The notes under the pieces were generated by a model. The model saw only the letters and a list, made by a program, of their open reading frames with translations. It did not search any database and was not told the origin of the DNA. Positions 1-8,574 of a stretch of 54,679 nt of DNA are shown piece by piece; the first letter of the stretch is position 1; each line of letters starts with the position of its first letter. Source of the DNA: JBDKVA01 sp039679375. GTDB taxonomy: Bacteria > Bacillota > Clostridia > Acetivibrionales > DTU013. Location of the stretch: positions 1 through 54,679 of the forward strand of contig JBDKVA010000211.1 in assembly GCA_039679375.1 (NCBI GenBank). Reading direction: 5' to 3'. Made by a program: the position numbers and the translations under genes.

Positions 1-675
1 GAAGAACAGTATCGTGTCACACAGCTCAACTGGAGGCTTCTCATATACATCCAGCCTGATAACGGCAGAATCCACGCCCGGCTGCGGTATAAAACTGTGC
101 GGCGGCACTGCCAGAACAACAGAAGGCTTTGAATAATACTGGACTGCCACCGATAAAGCGCCGTAATCCTTGCCGCCCGGATCCGCACGCATTCTATCCG
201 CCACTTCCTTCTGCACCATGAAAACCATCGTTTTTACACTCAAACCGCTTTCCAGAAGCGCCATCATTACAGGTGTTGTAATATAATAGGGAAGATTGGC
301 CACGATCTTCAGCGCAGCAGGCGTAAATCCACCCTCCCTTGCTGCAACAGCCGCATTAAGCTCATCCTTTATATTGAGCCTGAGTATATCACCATTTATA
401 ATCTCGATATTCGTATAGTCCTTCAATGTCTCCTTCAATACCGGCAATAACCGCCTGTCGATCTCAACCGCCACTACCATTCCGGCACGTTCCGCAAGAT
501 GAGCGGTAAGCCCTCCAAGGCCCGGGCCAACTTCCAGCACGAGATCATCTTTTGATATTTCCGCCGCGTCTGCAATTTTTATTAATATATTCCCATCGGT
601 AAGGAAATTCTGCCCTAGTGATTTTGCCGGCTGCAACCGGAACTTTTTCAGTGTATTCTTCGTGTCGATATACAT
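1..675 (-). CDS. rsmA: 16S rRNA dimethyladenosine transferase RsmA/KsgA (3' end cut by window)
   Basis: Dimethylates two adjacent adenines near the 3' end of 16S rRNA using SAM, a late small-subunit maturation step. The 225 codons present start at an ATG at 675 (MYIDTKNTLKKFRL) and show the family signatures in order: QPAKSLGQNFLTD near residue 17, the SAM-binding VLEVGPGLGGLT, the acidic VAVEIDRRL, and the catalytic ANLPYYITTP. The frame is open to position 1, so the C-terminal part lies outside the window. It is the last gene of a minus-strand series, downstream of yabE as in B. subtilis, except that rnmV is missing from between them. A hairpin with a T-rich tail lies about 40 bases before the start. 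Identification is secure. Confidence 0.96.
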   Translation of the reverse strand, partial: MYIDTKNTLKKFRLQPAKSLGQNFLTDGNILIKIADAAEISKDDLVLEVGPGLGGLTAHLAERAGMVVAVEIDRRLLPVLKETLKDYTNIEIINGDILRLNIKDELNAAVAAREGGFTPAALKIVANLPYYITTPVMMALLESGLSVKTMVFMVQKEVADRMRADPGGKDYGALSVAVQYYSKPSVVLAVPPHSFIPQPGVDSAVIRLDVYEKPPVELCDTILFF

Positions 676-715
676 ATTCTTCTCCAGACTTCGCTATGCT
701 CCATAATAAAAATCT

Positions 716-737
716 GCCGGGGTCATATCACCCCGGC
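716..737 (-). terminator. Rho-independent terminator or attenuator ahead of rsmA
   Basis: GCCGGGGT (716-723) pairs perfectly with ACCCCGGC (730-737). On the minus strand the stem is followed by AGATTTTTATT. It lies between yabE and rsmA, so it could end yabE transcripts or attenuate read-through into rsmA. Confidence 0.6.
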
Positions 738-740
738 TTG

Positions 741-854
741 TACTACAACGAAAGATTTCATATTATCCTTACAGAAATAACACGTTAAAACATCTGTGAT
801 TATTTCTGCAAGGCGCATAAATACCGAAATATAAATGTATCCTTCGTTGTAATG
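741..854. repeat. Family III palindromic element, copy 1 (114 bp)
   Basis: The outer inverted repeat is TACTACAACGAA at the left and TTCGTTGTAATG at the right, with an inner inverted repeat ACAGAAATAA / TTATTTCTGC. It aligns over its whole length, in reverse complement, with a second copy at 39296-39409. Both copies are 114 bp. It occupies part of the yabE-rsmA gap. Confidence 0.7.
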
Positions 855-902
855 TTAGTTCTAGTCCCCTATCATATCTAATTGTTCAACATCTTCCATA
901 TT

Positions 903-1005
903 CCAACGTAGGCTACCGCCCACAACCCAACGAATGTACTTATTGCCGCGAATGCGAAACTATTTTCTAGTTTTTTATTGCAATTTCGCGGCAATAAGTT
1001 ACTAA
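903..1005 (-). repeat. Family I two-hairpin element, copy A (103 bp)
   Basis: On the minus strand it reads TTAGTAACTTATTGCCGCGAA, an AT-rich spacer, then TTCGCGGCAATAAGT, then a GTGGGC-type second hairpin. The ACTAA at its end overlaps the yabE stop codon (1002-1004), so the element supplies the stop of yabE. The second hairpin is slightly degraded here (GTAGGC for GTGGGC). Other copies: 9555-9658, 30547-30650, 39921-40024, 42488-42591, 48089-48190. Confidence 0.85.
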
Positions 1006-2066
1006 TCGTTTGTCAGAATATAGACCTTAACCTTCTTGACACCAAACCGGTCCACATAATCCTGGGAATCGTAGTACAGATCGATCTTATTTCCCTTGAT
1101 CGCTCCACCGACATCCTCGGCAACCGCATAGCCATAATCCGGCGTGCTGCCGACAATTTCTACATAGACCTTTGTATGGAGAGGTATCACTTTTGGATCA
1201 ACTGCAATAATTCCCTTTTTGGCTCTGATGCCCGTCGCCGTTATGCCAAACTGCGGATGCCCCGGCGCTTTGCCGGTGTCCTTAAAAGAGGCCGTATATG
1301 CCGTAGCTCTCATATCCATTACCTTACTGTAACGGACGGTGTCTCCTCTGGACGTCTTGTGGTTCAGAACCGTTCCATACTCCATGATCATATTGATCGG
1401 GCTCTTTAGTATCGCTTCACTCAGCAGTTGCCTGGAAACCTCGATCCCGTCCTCTGTGACCACTTTGTACTTTTTCTCAAGTACACCTTCCTGCCCTTCA
1501 CGAACTGTTTTTTCAACACCTGTATCGAGCCGGGAGTTCGATTTCTTTTGAATTTCAAAAGGTATTGCTTCCTTTTCGCTTACCACATTTTCGCTGACCC
1601 TGACAATCTCTATTGTCATATTGCTGCTGATCCTGTCCTGCAATGCCGCTCCCTCCAACCTGTCAAGTCCGGCAGGTTTTATGGGACTGTCTTCAAACAT
1701 TTCTCCGACCGTATCCCTGTAAGTCATAACCTCTGTCAGGATACTATCTGCTGTTATGTATACGGGTACAGCTCTCTTGATATATATTTCGTTTAATTTT
1801 GTCCTTTGTAAACTGGTTTCCAGTGGAATACTGGTGTAGTCACAGGCATTTACAACAATACTGTTCTGGTCCAGCGTTTCCTCAAAGGTATTTTCCATCG
1901 TGCTGCAGGTTATGATTTTCCCGTTGTCGTTAATCACAACATCCTTTTTGAGATATGCAAATGTGCCAAAACCTGCGCCTGCTGAGATTGCTATTGCCAG
2001 AAGCACTATCAACAGTTCCTTTTTGCATGAAAAAAACCTTTTAATATTTTTAGCAAGTGGTAACAT
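1002..2066 (-). CDS. yabE: YabE-like cell-wall protein with DUF348, G5 and 3D domains
   Basis: A 354-residue envelope protein, probably a peptidoglycan-active enzyme of the resuscitation-promoting or lytic transglycosylase-like kind. A short basic N-terminus is followed by a membrane segment (about residues 17-39, ELLIVLLAIAISAGAGFGTF). Two DUF348 repeats come next, then a G5-like region (about 190-260), and a C-terminal 3D domain with MRATAYTAS, GITATG, GIIAVDPKVIPL and the DVGGAIKG/KIDLYY aspartates that name the family. The start at 2066 has GGAGG seven bases upstream; a longer in-frame start at 2150 lacks this support. The stop codon lies inside family I copy A. Synteny and domain order match B. 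subtilis YabE. Confidence 0.9.
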   Translation of the reverse strand: MLPLAKNIKRFFSCKKELLIVLLAIAISAGAGFGTFAYLKKDVVINDNGKIITCSTMENTFEETLDQNSIVVNACDYTSIPLETSLQRTKLNEIYIKRAVPVYITADSILTEVMTYRDTVGEMFEDSPIKPAGLDRLEGAALQDRISSNMTIEIVRVSENVVSEKEAIPFEIQKKSNSRLDTGVEKTVREGQEGVLEKKYKVVTEDGIEVSRQLLSEAILKSPINMIMEYGTVLNHKTSRGDTVRYSKVMDMRATAYTASFKDTGKAPGHPQFGITATGIRAKKGIIAVDPKVIPLHTKVYVEIVGSTPDYGYAVAEDVGGAIKGNKIDLYYDSQDYVDRFGVKKVKVYILTND

Positions 2067-2230
2067 CAAAAACCCTCCTGTTAAAATATTAATAAGGGAC
2101 TGTGTAGCTATTTTATTCCAATATGCCAATATTGTCAAATTCATTATCATATTTCCTCCATAATTGTAATTATATACTCATTATGGTCTACATATACATC
2201 GGGTAATGATAGGAACAAAAGAAAGATAAA

Positions 2231-2251
2231 GAGCTGCGATATCAGCAGCTC
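2231..2251 (-). terminator. Hairpin terminator upstream of yabE
   Basis: GAGCTGC and GCAGCTC form a perfect 7-bp stem with a 7-base loop. On the minus strand it is followed by TTTATCTTTCTTTTG. With the stem at 2282-2302 it forms a tandem terminator behind the methionine-rich gene. Confidence 0.6.
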
Positions 2252-2281
2252 TTCAGGAAGAAACGGGTGTTAGAACAAAAT

Positions 2282-2302
2282 AGGCGCCGGAATATGGCGC
2301 CT
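2282..2302 (-). terminator. Terminator of the methionine-rich gene
   Basis: AGGCGCC pairs with GGCGCCT across a 7-base loop. On the minus strand TATTTTGTT follows. It lies 10 bases past the stop codon at 2312. Confidence 0.65.
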
Positions 2303-2311
2303 GGCTTTGTT

Positions 2312-2722
2312 TTACATGCCTCCCATAGGATAAAACTGACTGGAAGCTGGCATGGATCCCATACCCATCATGGGATCCATAACATTTTCAGCTGCACCCA
2401 GTACCGGGTTCATTTTTCCCGATATCGGGCTTACACCAGGGTACATCAGATTATTCATCATGCCCGCGCCCATTACATTTTGTCCGTATGTCATCGGGCA
2501 TTGCATATTCATAAGATATGGACAGCAAATCACTGGCACCTGACTCATCATAGAGGGCATAACGCCCATATTACTCATCTGCTGCGCAGGCATTGTATTC
2601 GGATATGCCTGTGCCGGCAATACATTGGGTGCAGCCTGCATCTGCTGCATAGCTCCAACCTGCGGCATGGTGCCTGTTGGTTCTGCATTCATGTTTTCCT
2701 TCATTTTAACATCTTCTTTCAT
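2312..2722 (-). CDS. Methionine-rich low-complexity protein, possibly spore-coat associated
   Basis: No family was recognised. The 136-residue product has 27 methionines (about 20 percent), many Pro, Gln and Asn, and little charge after the first twelve residues. It has no membrane segment or signal peptide. Three cysteines sit in the only conserved-looking block, VICCPYLMNMQCPM. The ATG at 2722 has GGAGG nine bases upstream, and a strong terminator follows the stop, so it is probably a separately transcribed gene. Composition resembles Clostridial coat proteins, but methionine clusters also occur in copper-binding proteins. Function is inference only. Confidence 0.75.
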   Translation of the reverse strand: MKEDVKMKENMNAEPTGTMPQVGAMQQMQAAPNVLPAQAYPNTMPAQQMSNMGVMPSMMSQVPVICCPYLMNMQCPMTYGQNVMGAGMMNNLMYPGVSPISGKMNPVLGAAENVMDPMMGMGSMPASSQFYPMGGM

Positions 2723-2807
2723 ATAATGATTCCTCCGGTTTTTGGGTACACTTCAATATCATTATATGAAGACTGTCATAATTGGTGAAAACTATTTTAT
2801 GTATACG

Positions 2808-3509
2808 TCATGCATTAGTGATACCTGTGATAATGAATACTTTATCTTCATTGGAATATCCGATTTTTACATATATGTTGTTCTCGCCCTCCGAGAAGCG
2901 TGCAGTTGATGCGTTTGCGCCCTCAACAAGCTTTACGCCGAGTCGGACCTCCAGGTATATATCCCCGTTGCCGGAACCTCTTAGCTTGTCGACTTTGACT
3001 TCAGACAATTCAATCTTGCGTATGGTGTTTTTTGCATTTTCGGAATATGCAGCAAGGGTGACCTTCCTGTCTTTAAGGGGAACTGCTGTAAATTCAAGTG
3101 CATACGCTTCTTCATATTTGCCCTGGTTCAGCGCCTCCACCCACTTGGTTACAGGCTCTGACAGCACCTTGATATCAGCGTATTGCTTGATTGTGTTGAT
3201 AAAATTGATCCTCTCCTGCAGTGTTTCATTTATATTTTCCTTTTCGGAGTTGAGAGATACTTTTTCCTGATTAAGCTGATCCTTTTCAGTTACAAGCTGA
3301 TCGATCCTTTCACGCTGTTTTCTGTTTTCTTCGTTCAGGCTTTCTATTTCTCTCTTTTGGGCATTTATATTTGCAGTATTGTTGGCATTTGCAAACTCGA
3401 GGCTCTTAATGTCATTCTCACGGTTTTCCCTTTCCAATAGCAAATAATTAAAGGCAATGAACAAAGCAGTTAATAGTACAAAAACCATCACAAGGATCAG
3501 CTTTTTCAT
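2808..3509 (-). CDS. Membrane-anchored coiled-coil protein of unknown function
   Basis: The 233-residue protein has one N-terminal membrane segment (KLILVMVFVLLTALFIAFNY), then about 70 residues of charged heptad-like coiled coil (NENRKQRERIDQLVTEKD region), then a globular domain of about 120 residues starting near VTKWVEALNQGKYEEAYAL. This second part resembles the small lumenal or extracellular domains that follow coiled coils in sporulation or envelope proteins, but no named family was recognised. Two further in-frame ATGs lie upstream (3524, 3545). The chosen ATG at 3509 starts the hydrophobic segment, and its leader is nearly the same as that of metG (see findings). It sits between tatD and the methionine-rich gene. 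Confidence 0.75.
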   Translation of the reverse strand: MKKLILVMVFVLLTALFIAFNYLLLERENRENDIKSLEFANANNTANINAQKREIESLNEENRKQRERIDQLVTEKDQLNQEKVSLNSEKENINETLQERINFINTIKQYADIKVLSEPVTKWVEALNQGKYEEAYALEFTAVPLKDRKVTLAAYSENAKNTIRKIELSEVKVDKLRGSGNGDIYLEVRLGVKLVEGANASTARFSEGENNIYVKIGYSNEDKVFIITGITNA

Positions 3510-3603
3510 TTTAATAACCGCCATTCTGCCGCTGTGCGCCGGCAAATATTTAATTTAGCACTCACTTATCACGCACAGCAAAGAATGATAAGCGGCATCC
3601 TTC

Positions 3604-4371
3604 CTACTGGATCTTAAATAGCCTTTTGGCATTGTCCGTAGTGATTTTCTCTATGTAATCGAGCGGTTTTCCTTTTATTTTGGCAATTTTCTGTGCAGTC
3701 AACTTTACATTGGCCGGTTCGTTCCTCTTGCCTCTGAATGGCTCCGGGGTAAGATACGGGCTGTCCGTTTCGATCATCAGCATGTCGTCAGGTACATATC
3801 TGACGACCTCCAACAGCCTGTTGGCGTTTTTGAAAGTAATGGGACCGGCTATGGATATCATGAAATTCATGTTTAAAACTTCCCTTGCCATCTCGACGCT
3901 TCCCGAATAGCAATGCAGTACGCCGCCGATCTCCTTTGCGTTTTCAGACTTTAATATGGTCATGGTGTCTTCATGCGCATCACGGTCATGTACGATAACA
4001 GGCAGTTTCAGACTCCTTGCTAATGAAATCTGCTTGGTAAACCACATTTTTTGTACTTCACGCGGTGAATTGTCATAAAAATAATCAAGCCCGATCTCAC
4101 CCATGGCGACCACCCTGGGATAGGATGCAAAATCGGTCAGCGCTGAGATGATATTGTTATTGAGGTCAATAACGTCATGAGGATGCACGCCAATTGCCGT
4201 ATAAATAAAATCATAGTTCTGGGTAAGTGTGATATTCTCCACGGAGGAAGCCACATCGGTAGAAACGGTAATGATGTACTCTACACCGTTCTCTCTTGCC
4301 CTTTTGATTACTTCACTACGGTCGCTGTCATACTGTTTGTCGTTTAAATGTGCATGTGTATCAAAAAGCAT
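3604..4371 (-). CDS. tatD: TatD-family metal-dependent DNase (YabD-like)
   Basis: A 255-residue TIM-barrel hydrolase, usual length for TatD. Metal-binding motifs appear in order: LFDTHAHLND at the N-terminus, GEIGLDYFYD with the catalytic Glu, PVIVHDRDAHEDT, GGVLHCYSG, and IETDSPYLTPEPFRGKRN at the end. The family acts as a divalent-metal 3'-5' exonuclease. The start at 4371 follows GAGGTG; the in-frame ATG 39 bases upstream has no better site and would add 13 residues that do not fit the family. It follows metG as yabD follows metS in B. subtilis. Confidence 0.94.
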   Translation of the reverse strand: MLFDTHAHLNDKQYDSDRSEVIKRARENGVEYIITVSTDVASSVENITLTQNYDFIYTAIGVHPHDVIDLNNNIISALTDFASYPRVVAMGEIGLDYFYDNSPREVQKMWFTKQISLARSLKLPVIVHDRDAHEDTMTILKSENAKEIGGVLHCYSGSVEMAREVLNMNFMISIAGPITFKNANRLLEVVRYVPDDMLMIETDSPYLTPEPFRGKRNEPANVKLTAQKIAKIKGKPLDYIEKITTDNAKRLFKIQ

Positions 4372-4500
4372 GTCCCACCTCACAAAATGTTTAACAGGTT
4401 TGGCGAACACTATAACTTCGATATAGTACTAAAAGTATTATATAATATAATTGCAATTTGAACAAGAAGCGTGGGATACCATATCTTCCGCTTCCCGGGA

Positions 4501-6531
4501 TCATTTCACCTTTGACCCGCTCTCGATAAAGCCGTCTAGTGTGGCAACCACAAGCGATTTGTCATTTGAGGCTGCCAGGATCATGCCCTGCGATTCAATG
4601 CCCTTAAGCTTCACAGGTTTTAAATTTGCCACCAGTATGACGTATTTACCGACGAGGCTCTCCGGTGTATAGTATTTGGCAATGCCTGAAACGACCTGTC
4701 TGGTTTCGCTTCCCATTTCAACAAGCAACCGGATGAGCTTTTCGGAGCCTTCCACTTTTTCCGCCTCCAGTACCTTTACTACACGAAGGTCCAGCTTTGC
4801 GAAATCATCGATAGTGATTTGTCCGGTTGATTTGACGGCGGCGGAGGCTGCGTTTGCAGATACGGGCGCAGTTGAAGATGCTGCGGATTTGGCCTGGGGC
4901 GCCTGTGCTTGCGAAACTGCGGATTGTGATGCCGGTGCTGAATCTGTAGCCGATGCATGTGTACCGTTCAAACTTTCGAGTATTTCCAATTCCTTTTTCA
5001 TATCGATCCTTGGGAATATAACTTCCCCTTTATTAACGCAAACACCCTCCGGGTAGCTGCCCCACTTTTTGGTGCTTTCCCATTCCAGGGCGCTGCTGCC
5101 GTCTATCCCAAGCTGCTTCCATATCTTCTCCGGTGTTTCGGGCATGAATGGCTGCAGCAGGACCGACACGATCCGAAGACTTTCCGCCAGATTGTACATC
5201 ACGGCAGCCAGACGCGGCTTGCTCTCTTCCGATTTAGCTAAAACCCAGGGCATCGTTTCATCGATATATTTGTTCGTTCTTGATATTGCTTTCCAGATCT
5301 CTGCGAGCGCCGAACTGAACTGCAGCTTATCCATCAGCTCCTCCACCTTGTCCGGCAGCCGTGAGAGCATTTCCTGCAGCTCGTTGTCATACTCGCCAGC
5401 TTCACGCTTTTCAGGTATCACACCATTAAAATATTTATCGATCATCGCAACAGTTCTGCTGACCAGGTTGCCCAGATCGTTCGCCAGGTCCGAGTTGATC
5501 CTCTGGATGAGCGCTTCATTTGAAAAAACGCCGTCCGAGCCGAAGGGCACTTCTCTTAAAAGAAAATACCTGATCGCATCAACACCGTATTTATTCACCA
5601 ATACCACCGGGTCAACCACATTGCCCTTTGACTTTGACATCTTGCCGCCTTCCAGCAGCAGCCAGCCGTGCCCGAAAACCTGCTTCGGCAGCGGCTCGCC
5701 CAAGGCCATCAGCATGGCAGGCCAGATGATGGTATGAAAGCGGACAATCTCCTTCCCCACAAGATGAACATCGGCAGGCCAGTATTTTTTGTATGCCGAA
5801 TCGTCCCCCGAAAGGTAGCCAAGGGCGGTTATATAGTTGGACAGCGCATCCACCCATACATACACTACATGTTTTTCATCGAATGTCACAGGAATGCCCC
5901 AGTTGAAAGTGGTCCTTGACACGCAGAGGTCTTCCAGTCCAGGCCTTAAAAAGTTGTTCAGCATCTCGTTCTGTCTGGAGGATGGCTGAATGAAATCAGG
6001 GTTGTCCTCGATATACTTTATCAGTCTGTCCTGATATTTTGAAAGCCTGAAAAAGTAGCTTTCTTCCCTGGTCAGCTCCACTTCCCTGCCGCAGTCCGGG
6101 CATTTGTCATCAACAAGCTGCGTCTTAGTCCAGAACGATTCACAGGGTGTGCAGTACCATCCTTCATATTCGCTTTTGTAAATATCTCCGTTATCGTAAA
6201 GCTTTTTAAATATCTTCTGAACAGCTGTCTCATGTTCCTTGTCCGTGGTCCTTATAAACCGGTCGTTGGAAATCTTCATCAGCTTCCACAGTTCCTTGAT
6301 GCCTGCAACCATATCATCGACATATTGCTTTGGAGTTACCCCCTTTGCTTCGGCTTTTCTCTGTATTTTCTGGCCATGCTCGTCCGTTCCGGTCAGGAAC
6401 ATGACATCGCAGCCTTTAAGCCTTTTGTACCTTGATATGGCGTCTGCGGCAACGGTCGTATAGGAATGCCCTATATGCAGCTTGTCACTTGGATAATATA
6501 TAGGTGTAGTAATGTAAAAAGTTTTTTTCAT
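4501..6531 (-). CDS. metG: Methionyl-tRNA synthetase with C-terminal tRNA-binding domain
   Basis: Charges tRNA-Met with methionine. The 676-residue protein has the class I signatures HIGHSYTT near residue 21 and KMSKSKGN near 300, plus a zinc knuckle of two Cys pairs (CTPC and CPDC). The anticodon-binding helical domain follows. An Ala/Ser/Gln-rich linker (about 535-575) then leads to a Trbp111-like domain (IDDFAKLDLRVVKV, VVSGIAKYYTPE, ILVANLKPVKL) that dimerises and binds the tRNA elbow. No T-box or S-box leader is visible upstream. The sequence just before the ATG (AATGGCGGTAATTCA) is shared with the gene at 2808-3509. Confidence 0.97.
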   Translation of the reverse strand: MKKTFYITTPIYYPSDKLHIGHSYTTVAADAISRYKRLKGCDVMFLTGTDEHGQKIQRKAEAKGVTPKQYVDDMVAGIKELWKLMKISNDRFIRTTDKEHETAVQKIFKKLYDNGDIYKSEYEGWYCTPCESFWTKTQLVDDKCPDCGREVELTREESYFFRLSKYQDRLIKYIEDNPDFIQPSSRQNEMLNNFLRPGLEDLCVSRTTFNWGIPVTFDEKHVVYVWVDALSNYITALGYLSGDDSAYKKYWPADVHLVGKEIVRFHTIIWPAMLMALGEPLPKQVFGHGWLLLEGGKMSKSKGNVVDPVVLVNKYGVDAIRYFLLREVPFGSDGVFSNEALIQRINSDLANDLGNLVSRTVAMIDKYFNGVIPEKREAGEYDNELQEMLSRLPDKVEELMDKLQFSSALAEIWKAISRTNKYIDETMPWVLAKSEESKPRLAAVMYNLAESLRIVSVLLQPFMPETPEKIWKQLGIDGSSALEWESTKKWGSYPEGVCVNKGEVIFPRIDMKKELEILESLNGTHASATDSAPASQSAVSQAQAPQAKSAASSTAPVSANAASAAVKSTGQITIDDFAKLDLRVVKVLEAEKVEGSEKLIRLLVEMGSETRQVVSGIAKYYTPESLVGKYVILVANLKPVKLKGIESQGMILAASNDKSLVVATLDGFIESGSKVK

Positions 6532-6532
6532 T

Positions 6533-6672
6533 GAATTACCGCCATTCCGCCGTTATACACCGTCATTCATTTACGGCGCCAAAATCACCCGCCATGTCAT
6601 TCCACCGTCGTGTACCGGCACAAAATTGTTTAGGTGCCCACTTTCATGAGTCCTTCTAATAATATACCTTTC
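6533..6672. other. metG leader with repeated CCGCCATTC motif
   Basis: The plus strand contains CCGCCATTCCGCCGTTATAC just before metG and a second, diverged copy from 6592. A further copy lies at 3518-3541 ahead of the coiled-coil gene, where the alignment extends through GGCAAATATTTAATTTAGCAC. No strong promoter was recognised by eye. The right part (6571-6672) also reads as the C-terminal half of a small interrupted frame (see findings). Confidence 0.4.
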
Positions 6673-6720
6673 CGGAATGATTTTTTCAAGCAGTTTATGG
6701 CTCTTCATAAATGCAAGGGC
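6673..6720. repeat. 48-bp direct repeat, left copy, flanking the RAYT unit
   Basis: Identical over 48 bases to 9460-9507, in the same orientation. The two copies bracket the 2.74-kb segment carrying the aminotransferase pseudogene and the Y1 transposase. Confidence 0.9.
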
Positions 6721-6727
6721 ATGGAAA

Positions 6728-6778
6728 GACATGGGGACGGTTCTCTTGTCGACAAGACATGGGGACGGTTCTCTTGTC
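6728..6778 (+). repeat. Tandem REP palindromes at left end of the RAYT unit
   Basis: Two direct copies of a 23-base motif beginning GACATGGGGACGG and ending TTCTCTTGTC lie at 6728-6750 and 6756-6778. The exact reverse complement lies at 9421-9443, next to the transposase gene. This matches the known pairing of RAYT genes with REP sequences at their borders. Confidence 0.85.
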
Positions 6779-6838
6779 TGGCCATCTTATACGTATAATA
6801 ATCCTATACTGCGATTTCAAAATCTTAATAATTCTATA

Positions 6839-8050
6839 TCACCCATGATGCACTAAAATAATTCTTGACAAGACTTTTTTTAGTATCTCCAGCATTGTAT
6901 CAATATCTTCTTCGGTAACGATTAAGGGCGGTATAAATCGTATTACTGAAGGCTGCGGCGAATTAAGAATCAATCCGTCTTTCAAGCTTTCTGCCACTAC
7001 TTCCTTCCCAATAGGTTCCATCAAGTCAAATGCAATCAGCAGTCCTTTTCCTCTGATATTTTTAATAGGATATTCTTCTGATAATTCTATCAACCGTTCT
7101 TCTAGATAATCACCCATGATCTCGGCTCTTTGAGGAAGTTGCTTCTCAATCACCTCTTTTACAACTGCCAATCCGACTGCCATTGCCAGCGGCTGTCCGG
7201 TATATGTCCCACCTTGGTCACCGGCATCAAATATATCGTACTTTTGCTTAGTCAGCATGGCTCCGAGCGGAAATCCTCCGCCGATCCCCTTTGCCAGTGT
7301 CATAACATCCGGTTCAATTCCGTAATATTCATAAGCAAACATCTTGCCGATTCTTCCGAACCCAGTCTGTACCTCGTCGAAGATCAGCAGTATATTCTTT
7401 TCATTACAAAGCACCCGTAAGGCTTTAATATATACTTCATCTGCAACGTTGACTCCTCCTTCTCCCTGTACTGGTTCGAGCATAATGGCACAAGTAGTGG
7501 AATTCACTGCGGCAGCCATAGCGTCAATGTCGTTGAATGGTACTTGGACAAATCCTGGCACTTTAGGTTCAAACAGTCTATCCCACTGCTTTTTCCCTGT
7601 AGCTGACATTGTTGCTAGGGTACGTCCATGAAAACTACCCACAGTTGTAATGATTTCAAAGGCTCCATTGAGATATTTTGAGCCATATTTTCTTGCAATC
7701 TTAATGGCTCCTTCATTAGCCTCAGCACCAGTACTCGTAAAGAAAACTTTATCAAAGCAGGAGATATCCGTAAGGAGCTTTGCAAATTAGATCATTTTCT
7801 TATTATAAAAAGTTGGGCTCGCGTTGACCAATTCATTGGCCTGCTGATCCAATGCTTTGACAATCACTTCGGGGCAATGGCCCAGGCAGTTGACAGCCCA
7901 TCCACTAATGAAATCGAGGTATTTTTTGCCGTCTATGTCGAACAGATACATTCCCTTACCTTTTTCCATAACCACATCCGGTCTAGCAGCGGTGAAAAGT
8001 ATGGAATGCTGAGCTTGTTCAATCAGATTCCCGGTTGCTTGATTCTTCAT
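6839..8050 (-). pseudogene. Class III (acetylornithine-type) aminotransferase, inactivated by one in-frame TAA
   Basis: The frame is a nearly intact PLP-dependent class III aminotransferase of about 403 codons, close to ArgD/ornithine aminotransferase length. The N-terminal part contains GKKYLDFISGWAVNCLGHCPE. After codon 88 (7787-7789), TAA replaces a sense codon, and the same frame then continues with FFTSTGAEANEGAIKIARK, SFHGRTLATMS, FDEVQTGFGRIG and the PLP lysine in TLAKGIGGGFPLG. No indel was found, so this is a simple nonsense mutation. GGAGG precedes the ATG. An internal ATG at 7642 could restart translation, but that product would lack the N-terminal substrate-binding part. It lies inside the REP-bounded unit. 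Codon use and the AT-rich flanks differ from the housekeeping block, suggesting acquisition. Confidence 0.85.
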
Positions 8051-8079
8051 AATATGTTTCCTCCTTTTATTTATTATGC

Positions 8080-8350
8080 TTAGGTTTCATCTGGCAAGTT
8101 GCCTATTAGTTCATCCAATGTATTTGAGTTTTTCAATGCTGCAACAACACAGCTAGAAGGCTGCGTATATATAATACCATCGTCTGATTCACCCAACTCG
8201 AGCCTGACTGGAAAAACCAACCTTTCTACATCTACTGCAAACTGTGCATTCACTCCCTTATTATTGCCTATCGCATCCAGCCTGACCTAGGATCTCCGTG
8301 CATTGAAGATATTGATTCAGCTCTTCCGTTTCTGATTTCATAAAATTCAT
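8080..8350 (-). pseudogene. Frameshifted remnant of a small unknown protein
   Basis: An ATG at 8350 with AGGAG four bases upstream begins MNFMKSETEELNQYLQ. That frame soon stops, but another frame continues as DAIGNNKGVNAQFAVDVERL and VVAALKNSNTLDELIGNLPDE up to a TAA at 8080. The protein-like text of both parts and the good ribosome site suggest a gene of about 90 codons broken by a frameshift near 8290. The family was not recognised. It lies directly upstream of the aminotransferase pseudogene, so both probably formed one operon that has decayed. Confidence 0.5.
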
Positions 8351-8574
8351 CACACTCCTGACCTTCTAGTATTGCATAATTATACATGGTTATGAATTAA
8401 TATGCAATACATAGCTTTAAACTTTACTTTATTCAGCAGCAATTATATAACCCCATAAGCCGCCAGTAAACACGTTAAAATAAAGGTTTAGAAGTGTAAT
8501 GTAACAGAATAATAATCATTCTTACAGGTTGTATTTCATAAAGCAAATGTATTCAAAATAATTGTATATATTTC

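Noticed and set aside
903..1005. Family I copies as CRISPR repeats
   Set aside because: They are dispersed at irregular kilobase distances in both orientations with no spacers or cas genes.
7787..7789. In-frame TAA in the aminotransferase as a recoded codon
   Set aside because: TAA is not a selenocysteine (TGA) or pyrrolysine (TAG) codon and no recoding element is seen; a nonsense mutation is the simple explanation.
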